NCBI RefSeq assembly: GCF_014211915.1
Contig: NZ_CP060039.1
Span: 1,240,001 to 1,304,000, forward strand
Direction of reading: 5' to 3'
Source: Burkholderia cenocepacia
GTDB taxonomy: Bacteria > Pseudomonadota > Gammaproteobacteria > Burkholderiales > Burkholderiaceae
DNA length: 64,000 nucleotides
Position 1 is the first letter of the stretch; every line of letters begins with the position of its first letter. The notes below the pieces were generated by a model. The model was given only the letters and a program-made list of their open reading frames with translations, had not been told where the DNA came from and searched no databases. Below, in pieces: positions 19,308 to 31,689 of the stretch. The position numbers were made by a program, and so were the translations under genes.

Positions 19308-20210
19308 TCAGGACGCCTTGTCGTCTTCGTTCGATGCGTGTTCGTTCCAGTGCAGCTTCTTGCGCAGCGTCGTGTAGTAGCTGTAACCGATCGGGTGCAG
19401 GAACGGCACCGTGTGCTTCGAGCGGCGCACCTCGATCGTATCGTTCAGTTCGAGCGACGTGAACGACTGCATGTCGAAGTTCACGTTGACGTCGCGGCCG
19501 CCGACGATCTGGATCGCGATCTTCGAATCGTCGGGCAGCACGATCGGCCGGTTCGACAGCGCGTGCGGCGCGATCGGCACGAGCACGACGCCCGCCAGCT
19601 GCGGATGGAGGATCGGGCCGGCCGACGACAGCGCGTACGCGGTCGAGCCGGTGGGCGTCGCGACGATCAGGCCGTCCGAGCGCTGGTTGTACATGTAGCG
19701 GCCGTCGACCGACGCGCGCAGCTCGACCATCCCGGAGAAGCCGCTGCGGTTCACGACGACGTCGTTGAACGCGAGCGCGTGGTAGATCGGTTCGCCGTCG
19801 CGCACGATCCGCGCCTCGAGCAGCGAACGCTCCTCGCGCTCGAACTTGCCGGCCAGCATCACGGGCACGAGCGCCTGCATGTCGGATGCCGCGATGTCGG
19901 TGATGAAGCCGAGCCGCCCGTGGTTGATGCCGATCAGCGGGGTCCGGTACGGCGCGAGCTGGCGGCCGATGCCGAGCATCGTACCGTCGCCGCCGAGCAC
20001 GATCGCCACGTCCGCTCGTGCCCCGATTTCGGCCGGGGTGAGCGCCGGATAGCCGGCGATGCCGATTTCCCGCGCGGTATCGCCTTCGAAGACGACCTCG
20101 AAGCCGAGCGTGGCGATGCTGTCCGCCAGCGTGGCGAGCGGTTCGGCGATGCCGGGCGTGTTGCTCCGGCCGACGAGCGCGACAGTCTTGAACTGATTAC
20201 CGGTTTTCAT
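19308..20210 (-). CDS. nadK: NAD kinase
   Basis: 300 residues from the ATG at 20210 ([18 protein letters not shown]). The conserved GGDGTML motif ([13 protein letters not shown]) and the NAD-site NDVVV and [16 protein letters not shown] stretches are clear. It phosphorylates NAD to NADP, an essential reaction. It is divergent from hrcA, with 131 bp between the two starts, and immediately upstream of recN. Confidence 0.95.
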   Translation of the reverse strand: MKTGNQFKTVALVGRSNTPGIAEPLATLADSIATLGFEVVFEGDTAREIGIAGYPALTPAEIGARADVAIVLGGDGTMLGIGRQLAPYRTPLIGINHGRLGFITDIAASDMQALVPVMLAGKFEREERSLLEARIVRDGEPIYHALAFNDVVVNRSGFSGMVELRASVDGRYMYNQRSDGLIVATPTGSTAYALSSAGPILHPQLAGVVLVPIAPHALSNRPIVLPDDSKIAIQIVGGRDVNVNFDMQSFTSLELNDTIEVRRSKHTVPFLHPIGYSYYTTLRKKLHWNEHASNEDDKAS

Positions 20211-20341
20211 GCCGGCATTACACCATAGCTCGTTGACGAAAAGAACCGGCTGTGCGCCGACGGGGCCGGATCGGGCCGCCCCGCGCAACGGTGGCCGACG
20301 GTACTCGCCGCAGTCGCGCGGTTGCGCTAAAATTTTCCACC

Positions 20342-21364
20342 ATGCTAGATCCTCGCGCACGAACCCTCCTGAAAACCCTGATCGAACGGTATATCGCCGA
20401 CGGTCAGCCGGTCGGCTCGCGCACGTTGTCCCGTTACTCCGGGCTCGAGCTGAGCCCGGCGACGATCCGCAACGTGATGTCCGACCTGGAGGAACTCGGC
20501 CTCGTGTCGAGCCCGCACACGTCGGCCGGCCGCATTCCGACGCCGCGCGGGTACCGGCTGTTCGTCGATACGATGCTGACGGTCGAGGCGCCGATCGACG
20601 CCGAGGCCGTCGCGCGCCAGGTGCAGAACACGCTGCAGGCCGGCGAGCCGCAGCAGCGGGTGGTCGCGGCTGCCGCGAGCGTGCTGTCGAACCTGTCGCA
20701 GTTCGCGGGCGTCGTGCTGACGCCGCGCCGCAGCCACGTGTTCAAGCAGATCGAGTTCATGCGCCTGTCCGACAAGCGCATCCTGCTGATCATCGTCACG
20801 CCCGAGGGCGACGTGCAGAACCGCATGCTCGCGACGCCGCGCGACTATTCGCCGTCGCAGCTGACCGAGGCGTCCAACTACATCAATGCGCATTTCGCCG
20901 GCCTGTCGTTCGACGAGGTGCGCCGCCGCCTGCGCGACGAGATCGACCAGTTGCGCGGCGACATGACGACGCTGATGCACGCGGCCGTGACGGCCAGCAC
21001 CGAGGTGCCCGACACCGAGGACACCGTGCTGATTTCCGGCGAGCGCAACCTGCTCGAGGTGGCGGATCTTTCTTCCGACATGGCGCGGCTGCGCAAGCTG
21101 TTCGACGTATTCGACCAAAAGACGGGCCTCCTGCAACTGCTCGACGTGTCGAGCCACGCCCAGGGCGTGCAGATCTTCATCGGCGGCGAATCGACGCTCG
21201 TGCCGATCGAGGAAATGAGCGTCGTCACCGCGCCGTACGAGGTGAACGGGCAGATCGTCGGCACGCTCGGCGTGATCGGCCCGACCCGCATGGCGTACAA
21301 CCGCGTGATCCCGATCGTCGACATCACCGCGCGCCTGCTGTCGCTCACGCTGAGCCAGCAATAA
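20342..21364 (+). CDS. hrcA: Heat-inducible transcriptional repressor HrcA
   Basis: 340 residues from the ATG at 20342 ([20 protein letters not shown]). The winged-helix N-terminus with [22 protein letters not shown] and the GAF-like/C-terminal HrcA domain are typical. HrcA represses groESL through CIRCE operators, with GroEL acting as its cofactor. There is no Shine-Dalgarno sequence, and a TAAAAT box (20328-20333) ends only 8 bp before the ATG, so the message may be leaderless. I found no CIRCE element in the window. hemH, hslR, grpE, dnaK and dnaJ follow downstream. Confidence 0.95.
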   Translation: MLDPRARTLLKTLIERYIADGQPVGSRTLSRYSGLELSPATIRNVMSDLEELGLVSSPHTSAGRIPTPRGYRLFVDTMLTVEAPIDAEAVARQVQNTLQAGEPQQRVVAAAASVLSNLSQFAGVVLTPRRSHVFKQIEFMRLSDKRILLIIVTPEGDVQNRMLATPRDYSPSQLTEASNYINAHFAGLSFDEVRRRLRDEIDQLRGDMTTLMHAAVTASTEVPDTEDTVLISGERNLLEVADLSSDMARLRKLFDVFDQKTGLLQLLDVSSHAQGVQIFIGGESTLVPIEEMSVVTAPYEVNGQIVGTLGVIGPTRMAYNRVIPIVDITARLLSLTLSQQ

Positions 21365-21520
21365 CCGGTGACCCGCCGGCGGTGGCGGGCAATCGCCGGC
21401 CAGATCCCGCCCCGCTATCGTGCCGCGCCGTCGCTCGCGGCGACAGTCGGCCGAACGGCACGGGGCGGCCCGCTATAATCGAGGACCGTCCGGTCCCGTG
21501 CCTCGAGCACGTTCTTGCCC

Positions 21521-22585
21521 ATGCGTTTCGATCTTGAGCCGCCTTCGAGCGTCGCGGCCGCCCATCGCATCGGTGTGCTGCTGATCAATCTCGGCACACC
21601 CGACGCGCCCACGCCGCGCGCCGTACGGCGCTACCTGGCCGAATTCCTGTCGGACCCGCGGGTCGTCGAAATCCCGCAGGCCGTCTGGCAGGTGCTGCTG
21701 CGCACGCTGATCCTGCCGCTGCGCGGCCGCTCGTCCGCGAAGAAATACGCGGCCGTCTGGATGCCCGAGGGTTCGCCGCTGCGCGTATACACCGAGCGCC
21801 AGACCGACAGCGTGCGGCATCTGCTCACGTCGAACGGCTATCACGTGATGGTGGACTACGCGATGCGCTACGGCAGCCCGAGCATTTCGCATGCGCTCAC
21901 GCAGTTCAAGCGCGCCGGCGTCGAGCGCGTGCTGCTGATGCCGATGTATCCGCAATACTCGGCGTCGACCACGGCCACCGCCTTCGATGCCGCGTTCGAC
22001 GCGCTGGCGCGCATGCGCAATCAGCCGGAAGTGCGCTCGGTGCGGCACTACGCCGACCATCCGGCCTATATCCATGCGCTGGCCGAGCAGGTGCGCCAGT
22101 ACTGGTTGCAGCACGGCCGGCCCGATTTCGCGGGCGGCGACAAGCTGGTGCTGAGTTTCCATGGCGTGCCCAAGCGCACGCTCGATCTCGGCGACCCGTA
22201 TCACGACCAGTGTCAGCAGACGGGCGCCTTGCTGATGGCCGCGCTGGGGTTGTCGACCACCGAATGCCGCGTCACGTTCCAGTCGCGCTTCGGCAAGGCC
22301 GAATGGCTGCAGCCGTACACCGCGCCGACGCTGCGCGAATTCGGCGAGGCCGGCGTGCGGCGCGCCGACGTGTTCTGTCCCGGCTTCACGGCCGATTGCC
22401 TGGAGACGATCGAGGAAATCGGCATGGAGGTGCGCGACGAGTTCCTCGCCGGCGGCGGCAAGACTTTCCACCGGATTCCGTGCCTGAACGGCGCGTCCGC
22501 GTGGATCGGCGCGCTCGGCGAGATCGTCGCGGAGAATCTGCAGGGCTGGCCCGTCAAGGCTGCGCAGCCCGAACCGGTTAACTGA
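21521..22585 (+). CDS. hemH: Ferrochelatase
   Basis: 354 residues from the ATG at 21521 ([15 protein letters not shown]); a TTG two codons earlier is a less likely start. Conserved ferrochelatase stretches include [19 protein letters not shown], the metal-site LSFHGVPKR histidine and [15 protein letters not shown]. It inserts ferrous iron into protoporphyrin IX, the last step of heme synthesis. A TATAAT box at 21474-21479 probably belongs to its own promoter, though the -35 is unclear. hslR begins 84 bp downstream. Confidence 0.95.
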   Translation: MRFDLEPPSSVAAAHRIGVLLINLGTPDAPTPRAVRRYLAEFLSDPRVVEIPQAVWQVLLRTLILPLRGRSSAKKYAAVWMPEGSPLRVYTERQTDSVRHLLTSNGYHVMVDYAMRYGSPSISHALTQFKRAGVERVLLMPMYPQYSASTTATAFDAAFDALARMRNQPEVRSVRHYADHPAYIHALAEQVRQYWLQHGRPDFAGGDKLVLSFHGVPKRTLDLGDPYHDQCQQTGALLMAALGLSTTECRVTFQSRFGKAEWLQPYTAPTLREFGEAGVRRADVFCPGFTADCLETIEEIGMEVRDEFLAGGGKTFHRIPCLNGASAWIGALGEIVAENLQGWPVKAAQPEPVN

Positions 22586-22669
22586 GATGAAACGACTGCC
22601 GCGTCCACTGCACCCGCTGCCGCCCGAAGGCGCGGCCGGCCTTTGCAGGGCGGCCCGGCGGAGACTGAC

Positions 22670-23077
22670 ATGAACTACAAGATTTCCACGGAGCCGGGCG
22701 CGAAGCTGCGGATCGACAAATGGCTGTGGGCGGCCCGGTTCTTCAAGACGCGCTCGCTCGCGACCGATGCGGTCGACAAGGGGCACGTGAAGATCGGCGG
22801 CGCGGCGGTCAAGCCGTCGAAGGACGTGCGGGTCGGCGACGACGTGGAGATTGCGATCGACGGCATCGTCTGGCACATTGCCGTGCTGGGCGTGTGCGAC
22901 GTGCGCGGGCCCGCGAGCGTCGCGCAGACGCTTTACGAGGAAACGGAAGCGGGGCGGGCCGCGCGGCTCGCCGAACTGGAGCGGCGCCGCACGTATCGCG
23001 AGCCGGCGGCCGAACTGCACGGCCGGCCGACGAAGCGCGACCGGCGCATCATCGACAGATTTTCTGGTGGGAGCTGA
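22670..23077 (+). CDS. hslR: S4-domain RNA-binding heat-shock protein (Hsp15 family)
   Basis: 135 residues from the ATG at 22670 (MNYKISTEPG) with a GGAG ribosome site upstream. The S4 RNA-binding domain is at about residues 13-75 (LRIDKWLWAARFFKTRSLA, KIGGAAVKPS), and a basic tail follows (RRTYREPAAE, RPTKRDRR). Hsp15 binds 50S subunits carrying a stalled nascent chain and helps recycle them. It sits between hemH and grpE, fitting the heat-shock theme. Its last 29 bp overlap a small antisense gene candidate. Confidence 0.9.
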   Translation: MNYKISTEPGAKLRIDKWLWAARFFKTRSLATDAVDKGHVKIGGAAVKPSKDVRVGDDVEIAIDGIVWHIAVLGVCDVRGPASVAQTLYEETEAGRAARLAELERRRTYREPAAELHGRPTKRDRRIIDRFSGGS

Positions 23078-23210
23078 ACATCTGGTCGAACGTCGCCCGC
23101 GCGCTTCCGTATTCGGTCGTGCGGTCGGTGACGGCTCCCGACAGGCAGATGGTGGTGGTGCCGGCAATGAGTACCAGCGCGACCACCGATATCGCAAAGG
23201 TCAGTTTCAC
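23049..23210 (-). CDS. Small single-pass membrane or exported protein (hypothetical)
   Basis: A 53-residue frame with a GTG start at 23210 preceded by a strong GAGGGGAG ribosome site. The product begins with a basic residue and a hydrophobic stretch, KLTFAISVVALVLIAG, then GTTTICLSGAVTDRTT and a polar tail ending HQKICR. It looks like a small inner-membrane or secreted peptide. Its 3' end overlaps hslR on the other strand by 29 bp. I recognise no family. The ribosome site and hydropathy support it, but it could still be chance. Confidence 0.5.
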   Translation of the reverse strand: MKLTFAISVVALVLIAGTTTICLSGAVTDRTTEYGSARATFDQMFSSHQKICR

Positions 23211-23453
23211 GGTACTCCCCTCGACAACAAGGGTGAAAACGGCGCCAGGTGGATGTCAGGCGACGGTCAGCTCAGGGTAAACACGCTTTCCGACGCTTGA
23301 ATGGAGTGTAGTGCAGCGGGCCTGTGCGGAGCTAGTCCTTGCCCGGTAAGCGTTGTTACAGGCCGTTTCGCCCGATCCGGCGGACTATGCGACGCCTGCA
23401 CCGGAAAGTGCGCGGTTGTTTCGCGGCATTGGCGAATGCCGGCGAAAGACCCT

Positions 23454-23481
23454 CTTGAAATCGCAGTTTTCGCCCTTATTT
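23454..23481 (+). promoter_or_regulatory. Sigma-32 heat-shock promoter of grpE
   Basis: CTTGAAA (23454-23460), a perfect -35 for RpoH, is followed after 12 bp by CCCTTATTT (23473-23481), close to the CCCCATNT -10. It lies about 80 bp before the grpE ATG. The remainder of the 350-bp gap upstream of grpE (23211-23453) shows no gene or repeat that I can support. Confidence 0.7.
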
Positions 23482-23562
23482 GCACCAGTAATGTGCGGTG
23501 CCGCCGGGTATACGTCCGACGGTTGCCGATTTGGCTTCAACCTCTAATCGACTTTCAGCGAC

Positions 23563-24108
23563 ATGGAAAACACGCAAGAGAACCCGACTACCCCATCGGC
23601 CGAAGACATCGGCAGCGAGAAGCAGGCGGCGCAAGGCGCCGCACCCGCTGCCGAAGCTGCCGACGCGGCGCTCGCGGAGGCTCAAGCCAAGGTCGCCGAG
23701 CTCCAGGAAAGCTTCCTGCGGGCGAAGGCCGAGACCGAGAACGTGCGCCGCCGCGCGCAGGACGACGTGTCGAAGGCGCACAAGTTCGCGATCGAGAGCT
23801 TCGCGGAGCACCTGCTGCCCGTGCTGGACAGCCTGGAAGCGGCCGTCAACGATACCTCCGGCGACATCGCGAAGGTGCGCGAAGGCGTCGAGCTGACGCT
23901 GCGCCAGTTGACGAGCGCGCTCGAGAAGGGCCGCGTCGTCGCGATCAACCCGGTCGGCGAGAAGTTCGATCCGCACCAGCACCAGGCCATTTCGATGGTG
24001 CCGGCCGAGCAGGAGCCGAACACCGTCGTCACCGTGCTGCAAAAGGGTTACATGATTGCCGACCGCGTGCTGCGCCCGGCGCTCGTCACCGTCGCGCAGT
24101 CGAAGTAA
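23563..24108 (+). CDS. grpE: Nucleotide exchange factor GrpE
   Basis: 181 residues. A charged, disordered N-terminal 30-40 residues, a long helix (about 45-100, [20 protein letters not shown]) and the C-terminal beta domain with [20 protein letters not shown] are typical. GrpE releases ADP from DnaK and acts as a thermosensor. It is preceded by a sigma-32-like promoter and followed 10 bp later by a thioredoxin-fold gene and then dnaK. Confidence 0.95.
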   Translation: MENTQENPTTPSAEDIGSEKQAAQGAAPAAEAADAALAEAQAKVAELQESFLRAKAETENVRRRAQDDVSKAHKFAIESFAEHLLPVLDSLEAAVNDTSGDIAKVREGVELTLRQLTSALEKGRVVAINPVGEKFDPHQHQAISMVPAEQEPNTVVTVLQKGYMIADRVLRPALVTVAQSK

Positions 24109-24118
24109 GGCAGCGGAA

Positions 24119-24562
24119 ATGGTGCCCGCCGGCATCGATCCGGCCGCGTTCGACGCGTTCGACATGCAGGCGCTCGACGCCGGCACCTTCGACGCGGCCG
24201 TCGGCGGCGCGGGCGATGCGCTGGCCGTGGTGTTCTTCTGGGGCGTCGACTGCTTCAACTGCGAGATCGCGAAGAAGGCGATGCTCGCCCAGCCCGACGC
24301 GATCCGTGCGCTCGGCCTGAAGTGGTTCCATTGCAACGTGTACGAACACCATGAACTGGGGCGCCGCTTCGGGCTGCACGGCGTGCCGACGTGGTTCTTC
24401 TTCCACCGCGGCAAGCGGCTCGGCCGCGCGACGGGCTGGCATGGCCTCGCGCAGTTCCAGGCAGCCGTCGCGGCGGCACGGGGAAGATCGCCACGGCGGC
24501 CGATGCCGCGGCGGCCGCTGCACCGGCCGGCGAGCGCGCCGCCGGCCCGCACGATCCGCTAG
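24119..24562 (+). CDS. Thioredoxin-fold protein with a CFNC active site
   Basis: 147 residues as read, from the ATG at 24119. The thioredoxin fold is supported by VFFWGVDCFNCEIAKKAM (CxxC at about residues 43-46) and the cis-proline segment HGVPTWFFFHRGKRLGR. It may be a chaperone-linked thiol reductase of the grpE-dnaK group; the partner is unknown. The last about 28 residues are Arg/Pro-rich and unlike a thioredoxin tail. After the G4 run at 24480-24483 another frame continues with GKIATAADAAAA and ends at 24576, so one base may be missing and the real C-terminus different. Confidence 0.8.
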   Translation: MVPAGIDPAAFDAFDMQALDAGTFDAAVGGAGDALAVVFFWGVDCFNCEIAKKAMLAQPDAIRALGLKWFHCNVYEHHELGRRFGLHGVPTWFFFHRGKRLGRATGWHGLAQFQAAVAAARGRSPRRPMPRRPLHRPASAPPARTIR

Positions 24563-24607
24563 CCGGCGGCGATTGAAAAAATTTAATATCCGCATCGCTC
24601 GTCCGGT

Positions 24608-24635
24608 CTTGAAAACGGATCGGACGGACGCATTT
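24608..24635 (+). promoter_or_regulatory. Sigma-32 heat-shock promoter of dnaK
   Basis: CTTGAAA at 24608-24614 and ACGCATTT at 24628-24635 (6 of 8 positions of CCCCATNT), spacer 13 bp, about 90 bp before the dnaK ATG. It gives dnaK-dnaJ its own heat-shock start in addition to read-through from grpE. Confidence 0.65.
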
Positions 24636-24724
24636 CGGGAACAGAGTTGAATTCTGGCGTGCGAAACCGCCCAAAAACGCGGCGTTTCGTGCAGCAAACA
24701 AGCATTTCTGGAGATTAGGAAAAA

Positions 24725-26677
24725 ATGGGAAAGATCATCGGTATTGACCTCGGCACCACGAACTCGTGCGTCGCCATCATGGAAGGCAACCAGGTCAAGG
24801 TCATCGAGAACTCGGAAGGTGCGCGCACCACGCCGTCGATCATCGCGTACATGGACGACAACGAAGTGCTCGTCGGCGCGCCGGCCAAGCGCCAGTCGGT
24901 GACCAACCCGAAGAACACGCTGTTCGCGGTGAAGCGCCTGATCGGCCGCCGCTTCGAAGAGAAGGAAGTCCAGAAGGACATCGGCCTGATGCCGTACTCG
25001 ATCATCAAGGCCGACAACGGCGACGCATGGGTCGAAGCGCACGGCGAAAAGCTCGCGCCGCCGCAGGTCTCGGCTGAAGTGCTGCGCAAGATGAAGAAGA
25101 CGGCCGAAGACTACCTCGGCGAGCCGGTCACGGAAGCTGTGATCACGGTGCCGGCGTACTTCAACGACAGTCAGCGCCAGGCGACCAAGGACGCCGGCCG
25201 CATCGCGGGCCTCGAAGTCAAGCGGATCATCAACGAGCCGACCGCGGCCGCGCTCGCGTTCGGCCTCGACAAGGCCGAGAAGGGCGACCGCAAGATCGCC
25301 GTGTATGACCTCGGCGGCGGTACGTTCGACGTGTCGATCATCGAGATCGCGGACGTCGACGGCGAAATGCAGTTCGAAGTGCTGTCGACCAACGGCGACA
25401 CGTTCCTCGGCGGCGAAGACTTCGACCAGCGCATCATCGATTACATCATCGGCGAGTTCAAGAAGGAGCAGGGCGTCGACCTGTCGAAGGACGTGCTCGC
25501 GCTGCAGCGCCTGAAGGAAGCCGCTGAAAAGGCGAAGATCGAGCTGTCGTCGGGCCAGCAGACCGAAATCAACCTGCCGTACATCACGGCGGACGCGTCG
25601 GGCCCGAAGCACTTGAACCTGAAGATCACCCGCGCGAAGCTGGAAGCGCTGGTGGAAGACCTCGTCGAGCGCACGATCGAACCGTGCCGCATCGCGATCA
25701 AGGACGCAGGCGTCAAGGTGTCGGACATCGACGACGTGATCCTGGTCGGCGGCCAGACCCGCATGCCGAAGGTCATGGAGAAGGTGAAGGAGTTCTTCGG
25801 CAAGGATCCGCGCCGTGACGTGAACCCGGACGAAGCCGTCGCGGTCGGCGCGGCGATCCAGGGCCAGGTGCTGTCGGGCGACCGCAAGGACGTGCTGCTG
25901 CTCGACGTGACCCCGCTGTCGCTCGGTATCGAGACGCTCGGCGGCGTGATGACGAAGATGATCAACAAGAACACGACGATCCCGACGAAGCACGCCCAGG
26001 TGTACTCGACGGCCGACGACAACCAGAGCGCCGTGACGATCAAGGTGTTCCAGGGCGAACGCGAAATGGCAGCGGGCAACAAGCTGCTCGGCGAGTTCAA
26101 CCTCGAAGGCATCCCGCCGGCACCGCGCGGCGTGCCGCAGATCGAAGTGACCTTCGATATCGACGCGAACGGCATCCTGCACGTCGGCGCGAAGGACAAG
26201 GCGACCGGCAAGGAAAACAAGATCACGATCAAGGCGAACTCGGGGCTGTCCGAGGCAGAAATCGACCAGATGATCAAGGACGCGGAAGCGAACGCAGCGG
26301 AAGACCACAAGCTGCGCGAGCTGGCCGATTCCCGCAACCAGGGCGACGCGCTGGTGCACAGCACGAAGAAGGCGCTGACCGAGTACGGCGACAAGCTGGA
26401 TGCGGGCGAGAAGGAAGCCATCGAAGCGTCGCTGAAGTCGCTTGAAGAAGTGCTGAAGGACACGTCGGCCGACAAGGCGGCGATCGACGCGAAGGTCGAG
26501 GAACTCGGCAAGGTTTCGCAGAAGCTCGGCGAGAAGATGTACGCCGACATGCAGGCCCAGCAGGCGGGTGCGGCCGGCGCGGCCGGTGCGGCGGAAGGTG
26601 CGGCCCACGCGGGCGGTGCGCAACAGGCTGCCGACGACGTCGTCGACGCCGAGTTCAAGGAAGTGAAGAAGGACTAA
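24725..26677 (+). CDS. dnaK: Chaperone DnaK (Hsp70)
   Basis: 650 residues. It opens [18 protein letters not shown], and the ATPase domain shows [13 protein letters not shown] and [12 protein letters not shown]. The substrate domain is followed by the lid and a Gly/Ala-rich linker ([13 protein letters not shown]) before the acidic end [13 protein letters not shown], which recruits co-chaperones. It binds and releases unfolded polypeptides with DnaJ and GrpE. An own sigma-32-like promoter precedes it; dnaJ follows 256 bp downstream. Confidence 0.98.
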   Translation: MGKIIGIDLGTTNSCVAIMEGNQVKVIENSEGARTTPSIIAYMDDNEVLVGAPAKRQSVTNPKNTLFAVKRLIGRRFEEKEVQKDIGLMPYSIIKADNGDAWVEAHGEKLAPPQVSAEVLRKMKKTAEDYLGEPVTEAVITVPAYFNDSQRQATKDAGRIAGLEVKRIINEPTAAALAFGLDKAEKGDRKIAVYDLGGGTFDVSIIEIADVDGEMQFEVLSTNGDTFLGGEDFDQRIIDYIIGEFKKEQGVDLSKDVLALQRLKEAAEKAKIELSSGQQTEINLPYITADASGPKHLNLKITRAKLEALVEDLVERTIEPCRIAIKDAGVKVSDIDDVILVGGQTRMPKVMEKVKEFFGKDPRRDVNPDEAVAVGAAIQGQVLSGDRKDVLLLDVTPLSLGIETLGGVMTKMINKNTTIPTKHAQVYSTADDNQSAVTIKVFQGEREMAAGNKLLGEFNLEGIPPAPRGVPQIEVTFDIDANGILHVGAKDKATGKENKITIKANSGLSEAEIDQMIKDAEANAAEDHKLRELADSRNQGDALVHSTKKALTEYGDKLDAGEKEAIEASLKSLEEVLKDTSADKAAIDAKVEELGKVSQKLGEKMYADMQAQQAGAAGAAGAAEGAAHAGGAQQAADDVVDAEFKEVKKD

Positions 26678-26699
26678 GCCGGGTTGCAATGACACCGTA

Positions 26700-26727
26700 C
26701 GCCGCGCGCGCGAAAACGCGCGCGGCG
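26700..26727 (+). other. GC hairpin between dnaK and dnaJ
   Basis: A perfect 11-bp GC stem (arms 26700-26710 and 26717-26727, loop CGAAAA) 22 bp after the dnaK stop. There is no T-run, so it is more likely an mRNA processing or stabilising structure than a terminator. A smaller GGGCC/GGCCC hairpin follows near 26788. The rest of the 256-bp dnaK-dnaJ gap shows no gene. Confidence 0.45.
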
Positions 26728-26933
26728 CGGCTGACAAGCGGTCTGTCTTTCCTTCCGGATGGCCGGATCGACTCCACGCCTGGCGGGCCTTGCGGCCCTC
26801 CGGGCACATTTGTTTTTTGGCGGGTGCTGCGCGAGCCGTTCGCGGACGGTGCAGCGCCAGACGAGTCGAGAGACTTTACTGCGGGCGAAAGGAGCCGCCG
26901 CGTGCGCGATGCGTGGCGGCACAGTGAATCGAT

Positions 26934-28070
26934 ATGGCGAAACGGGATTACTACGAGGTTCTGGGCGTCGCGAAGAATGCGAGCGACGACGAAATCAAGA
27001 AGGCATATCGCAAGCTTGCGATGAAGTATCACCCTGACCGCAATCCGGACAGCAAGGATGCGGAAGAGCATTTCAAGGAGGCGAAGGAAGCCTATGAAAT
27101 GCTCTCGGATGGTCAGAAGCGGGCCGCGTACGACCAGTACGGCCACGCGGGCGTCGATCCGAACATGGGTGGTGCGGGCGCACAGGGTTTCGGCGGCTTC
27201 GCGGATGCATTCGGCGACATCTTCGGCGACATCTTCGGCCAGGCTGCGGGCGGCGCCGCGCGCGGCGGCCGCGGTGGCCCGCAGGTGTACCGCGGCGCCG
27301 ACCTGCGCTACAGCATGGAAATCACGCTCGAGCAGGCCGCGCATGGCTACGACACGCAGATCCGCGTGCCGAGCTGGGTGTCGTGCGAGGTTTGCCACGG
27401 GTCGGGCGCGAAGCCCGGCACGAAGCCGGAAACCTGCCCGACCTGTCATGGCCAGGGCACGGTGCGCATGTCGCAGGGCTTCTTCAGCATCCAGCAGACC
27501 TGCCCGAAGTGTCACGGCACGGGCACCTATATCCCCGAGCCGTGCGCGCATTGCCACGGGTCGGGCAAGGTGAAGGAAACCAAGACGCTCGAAGTGAAGA
27601 TCCCGGCCGGGATCGACGACGGGATGCGGATCCGCTCGGCCGGCAACGGCGAGCCTGGCATCAACGGCGGGCCGCCGGGCGACCTGTACGTCGAGATCCA
27701 CATCAAGCCGCACTCGGTGTTCGAGCGCGACGGCGACGATCTCCACTGCCAGATGCCGATCCCGTTCACGACCGCCGCACTCGGCGGCGAGATCGAGGTG
27801 CCGACGCTGGCCGGCCGTGCGTCGTTCCCGGTGCCGGAAGGCACGCAGTCGGGCAAGACGTTCCGCCTGCGCGGCAAGGGCATCAAGGGGTTGCGCTCGA
27901 GCATCGCGGGCGATCTGTACGTGCACGTGCAGGTCGAGACGCCCGTGAAGCTGACCGACCAGCAGCGCGACCTGCTCAAGCAGTTCGAGAAGTCGCTGGC
28001 CGAAGGCGGTGCGCGTCACAGCCCGCAGAGCAAGAGCTGGTTCGACCGTGTGAAGAGCTTCTTCGAGTAA
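26934..28070 (+). CDS. dnaJ: Chaperone DnaJ (Hsp40)
   Basis: 378 residues. The J domain carries KYHPDRNP with the HPD motif (about residues 33-35); a Gly/Phe-rich linker (about 75-125) is followed by four zinc-binding CxxCxGxG-type repeats ([36 protein letters not shown]) and the C-terminal client-binding domains. It delivers substrates to DnaK and stimulates its ATPase. The pabB-pabC fusion starts 4 bp downstream. Confidence 0.98.
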   Translation: MAKRDYYEVLGVAKNASDDEIKKAYRKLAMKYHPDRNPDSKDAEEHFKEAKEAYEMLSDGQKRAAYDQYGHAGVDPNMGGAGAQGFGGFADAFGDIFGDIFGQAAGGAARGGRGGPQVYRGADLRYSMEITLEQAAHGYDTQIRVPSWVSCEVCHGSGAKPGTKPETCPTCHGQGTVRMSQGFFSIQQTCPKCHGTGTYIPEPCAHCHGSGKVKETKTLEVKIPAGIDDGMRIRSAGNGEPGINGGPPGDLYVEIHIKPHSVFERDGDDLHCQMPIPFTTAALGGEIEVPTLAGRASFPVPEGTQSGKTFRLRGKGIKGLRSSIAGDLYVHVQVETPVKLTDQQRDLLKQFEKSLAEGGARHSPQSKSWFDRVKSFFE

Positions 28071-28074
28071 CGGC

Positions 28075-30015
<1,941 letters not shown>

Positions 30016-30088
30016 CGAGGTGACGGAGCGGGGCACCGTATGCTTGCTCCGGCGCGACGAACCCGTTCATCCACGCGGCGCACAAACG

Positions 30089-30127
30089 AAAAAGCGCGGC
30101 GCCCCGCAAAGGGCGCCGCGCTTTTTT
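30089..30127. terminator. Bidirectional intrinsic terminator between the pabB-pabC gene and panB
   Basis: A 16-bp stem including A5-GCGCGGCGCCC and GGGCGCCGCGC-T5, 6-nt loop, with T6 on the plus strand and A-run on the other side. It serves the converging pabB-pabC gene and panB. Confidence 0.9.
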
Positions 30128-30144
30128 ACATCCGGTCTTCCACG

Positions 30145-30960
30145 TCAGAACGAGTGTTCGGGGCCGGGGAACGACCGATCCTTCACCGCGCTCACGTAGG
30201 CTTCGACGGCCGCCTGAATGTTCGGCTGCCCCTGCATGAAATCCTTCACGAAACGCGGCCGCTTGCCGGGGAATACGCCGAGCATGTCGTGCAGCACGAG
30301 TACCTGCCCCGAGCAGTCGACGCCGGCGCCGATGCCGATCGTCGGGATCTTCAGCATGTGCGTGACTTCGGCCGCGACGAGCGTCGGCACGGCTTCGAGC
30401 ACGACGAGCTGCGCGCCGGCATCCTCGATCGCGCGCGCATCGCGCAGCAGTTGCGCGGCGCCGGCTTCGGTCTTGCCCTGAACCTTGAAGCCGCCGAACG
30501 CATGCACCGACTGCGGCGTGAGGCCGAGGTGCGCACAGACGGGCACCGAGCGTTCGACGAGGAAGCGGATCGTGTCGGCGAGCCATTCGCCGCCTTCGAG
30601 CTTGACCATCTGCGCGCCCGCGCGCATCAGCTTGACCGCGTTCGCGAACGCGTCGACCGGCGTGCCGTACGTGCCGAACGGCAGATCGGCGACGACGAGC
30701 GCGCGCGGCTGCGCCCGTGCGACACAGGCGGTGTGGTACGCGATGTCGTCGATCGACACGGGCAGCGTGGTCGTGTGGCCCTGCAGCACGTTGCCGAGCG
30801 AATCGCCGATCAGCAGCACGTCGGTGCCGGCGCGATCGAGCAGCGCGGAAAAGCTCGCGTCGTAGCACGTGAGCATCGCGATCTTCTCGCCGGCGTCGCG
30901 CATTGCCTGCAGCTTGGGTACCGTCACGGCAGGCCGGCTCGATTCCTGGAGATAGGTCAT
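30145..30960 (-). CDS. panB: 3-methyl-2-oxobutanoate hydroxymethyltransferase
   Basis: 271 residues from the ATG at 30960 ([20 protein letters not shown]) with a GGAG site upstream. The conserved [32 protein letters not shown] and VKLEGG segments mark the metal and substrate site. It makes ketopantoate for pantothenate and coenzyme A. It is the last gene of the minus-strand group folK-dgk-panB. The frame is open far upstream into dgk only because dgk has lost a base. Confidence 0.95.
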   Translation of the reverse strand: MTYLQESSRPAVTVPKLQAMRDAGEKIAMLTCYDASFSALLDRAGTDVLLIGDSLGNVLQGHTTTLPVSIDDIAYHTACVARAQPRALVVADLPFGTYGTPVDAFANAVKLMRAGAQMVKLEGGEWLADTIRFLVERSVPVCAHLGLTPQSVHAFGGFKVQGKTEAGAAQLLRDARAIEDAGAQLVVLEAVPTLVAAEVTHMLKIPTIGIGAGVDCSGQVLVLHDMLGVFPGKRPRFVKDFMQGQPNIQAAVEAYVSAVKDRSFPGPEHSF

Positions 30961-31003
30961 GGGAAATCCGGGTCGATGGGGGTAGAACGACAGGCGGGAC
31001 GCG

Positions 31004-31689
31004 TCAGCGCGTCGTCTCGCCCTTGACGAAGAATTCCTTGCGGCCGCGCATCGTCTCGATGCGCTCGACCAGCAGGGCGAGATCTTCGGGGAATCCAGCG
31101 GGTTCAGGTGTTCGGCTGCGACCGTCAGCACCGGCGTGCGGTCGTAGTGGTAGAAGAATTCGTTGTACGCGTCGACCAGCGAGCGCAGGTACGCGTCGCT
31201 GATCTGCAGTTCCATCGGCAGCCCGCGCTTCTGGATGCGCGAGAACAGCACTTCGGGGCTGGCCTGCAGATAGACGACGAGATCGGGCGACGGCGCCTGC
31301 GGCACGTCGACGTGCGTGGCGATCGAGCGATACAGCTGCCACTCGTCTTCCGGCAGGTTCAGCCGCGCGAAGATGTCGTTCTTCTGCGGCATGAAATCGG
31401 CGATGACGGGGCGGCCGGTTTCGAGCGCGCCGATCAGCTCGCGCGCCTGCTGCGCCCGCTGCAGCGCGAACGACAGCTGGACCGGCAGCGCGTAGCGCGC
31501 GGTGTCGCGGTAGAAGCGTTCGAGGAACGGATTGTCCTGCGGGCGCTCGAGCAGCGTCTGCATCGACCAGCGCTCGCCGAGCAGGCGCGCGAGCGACGTC
31601 TTGCCGACGCCGATCGGCCCTTCGATCACGAGATAGCGGTGCGGGGCGCGAAGGTCGGGCGCGGTGACGGTCAGCGGAGTCGAGTTCAT
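31004..31689 (-). pseudogene. Deoxynucleoside kinase, frameshifted
   Basis: The frame from the ATG at 31689 ([14 protein letters not shown]) encodes a dNK-family kinase with P-loop [17 protein letters not shown] and the conserved [16 protein letters not shown], but runs out of phase near its end. The expected C-terminus, [20 protein letters not shown], is in another frame ending at 31004. Restoring one C in the plus-strand run at 31087 joins them to about 228 residues. Such kinases phosphorylate deoxynucleosides. The folK stop and this ATG overlap (ATGA). Without the missing base the frame would fuse to panB, which is most likely an artefact. Confidence 0.82.

Noticed and set aside
20220..28074. 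A CIRCE operator (TTAGCACTC-N9-GAGTGCTAA) in the hrcA-dnaJ heat-shock block
   Set aside because: I looked upstream of hrcA, grpE, dnaK and dnaJ and found no such repeat; sigma-32-like promoters are there instead.
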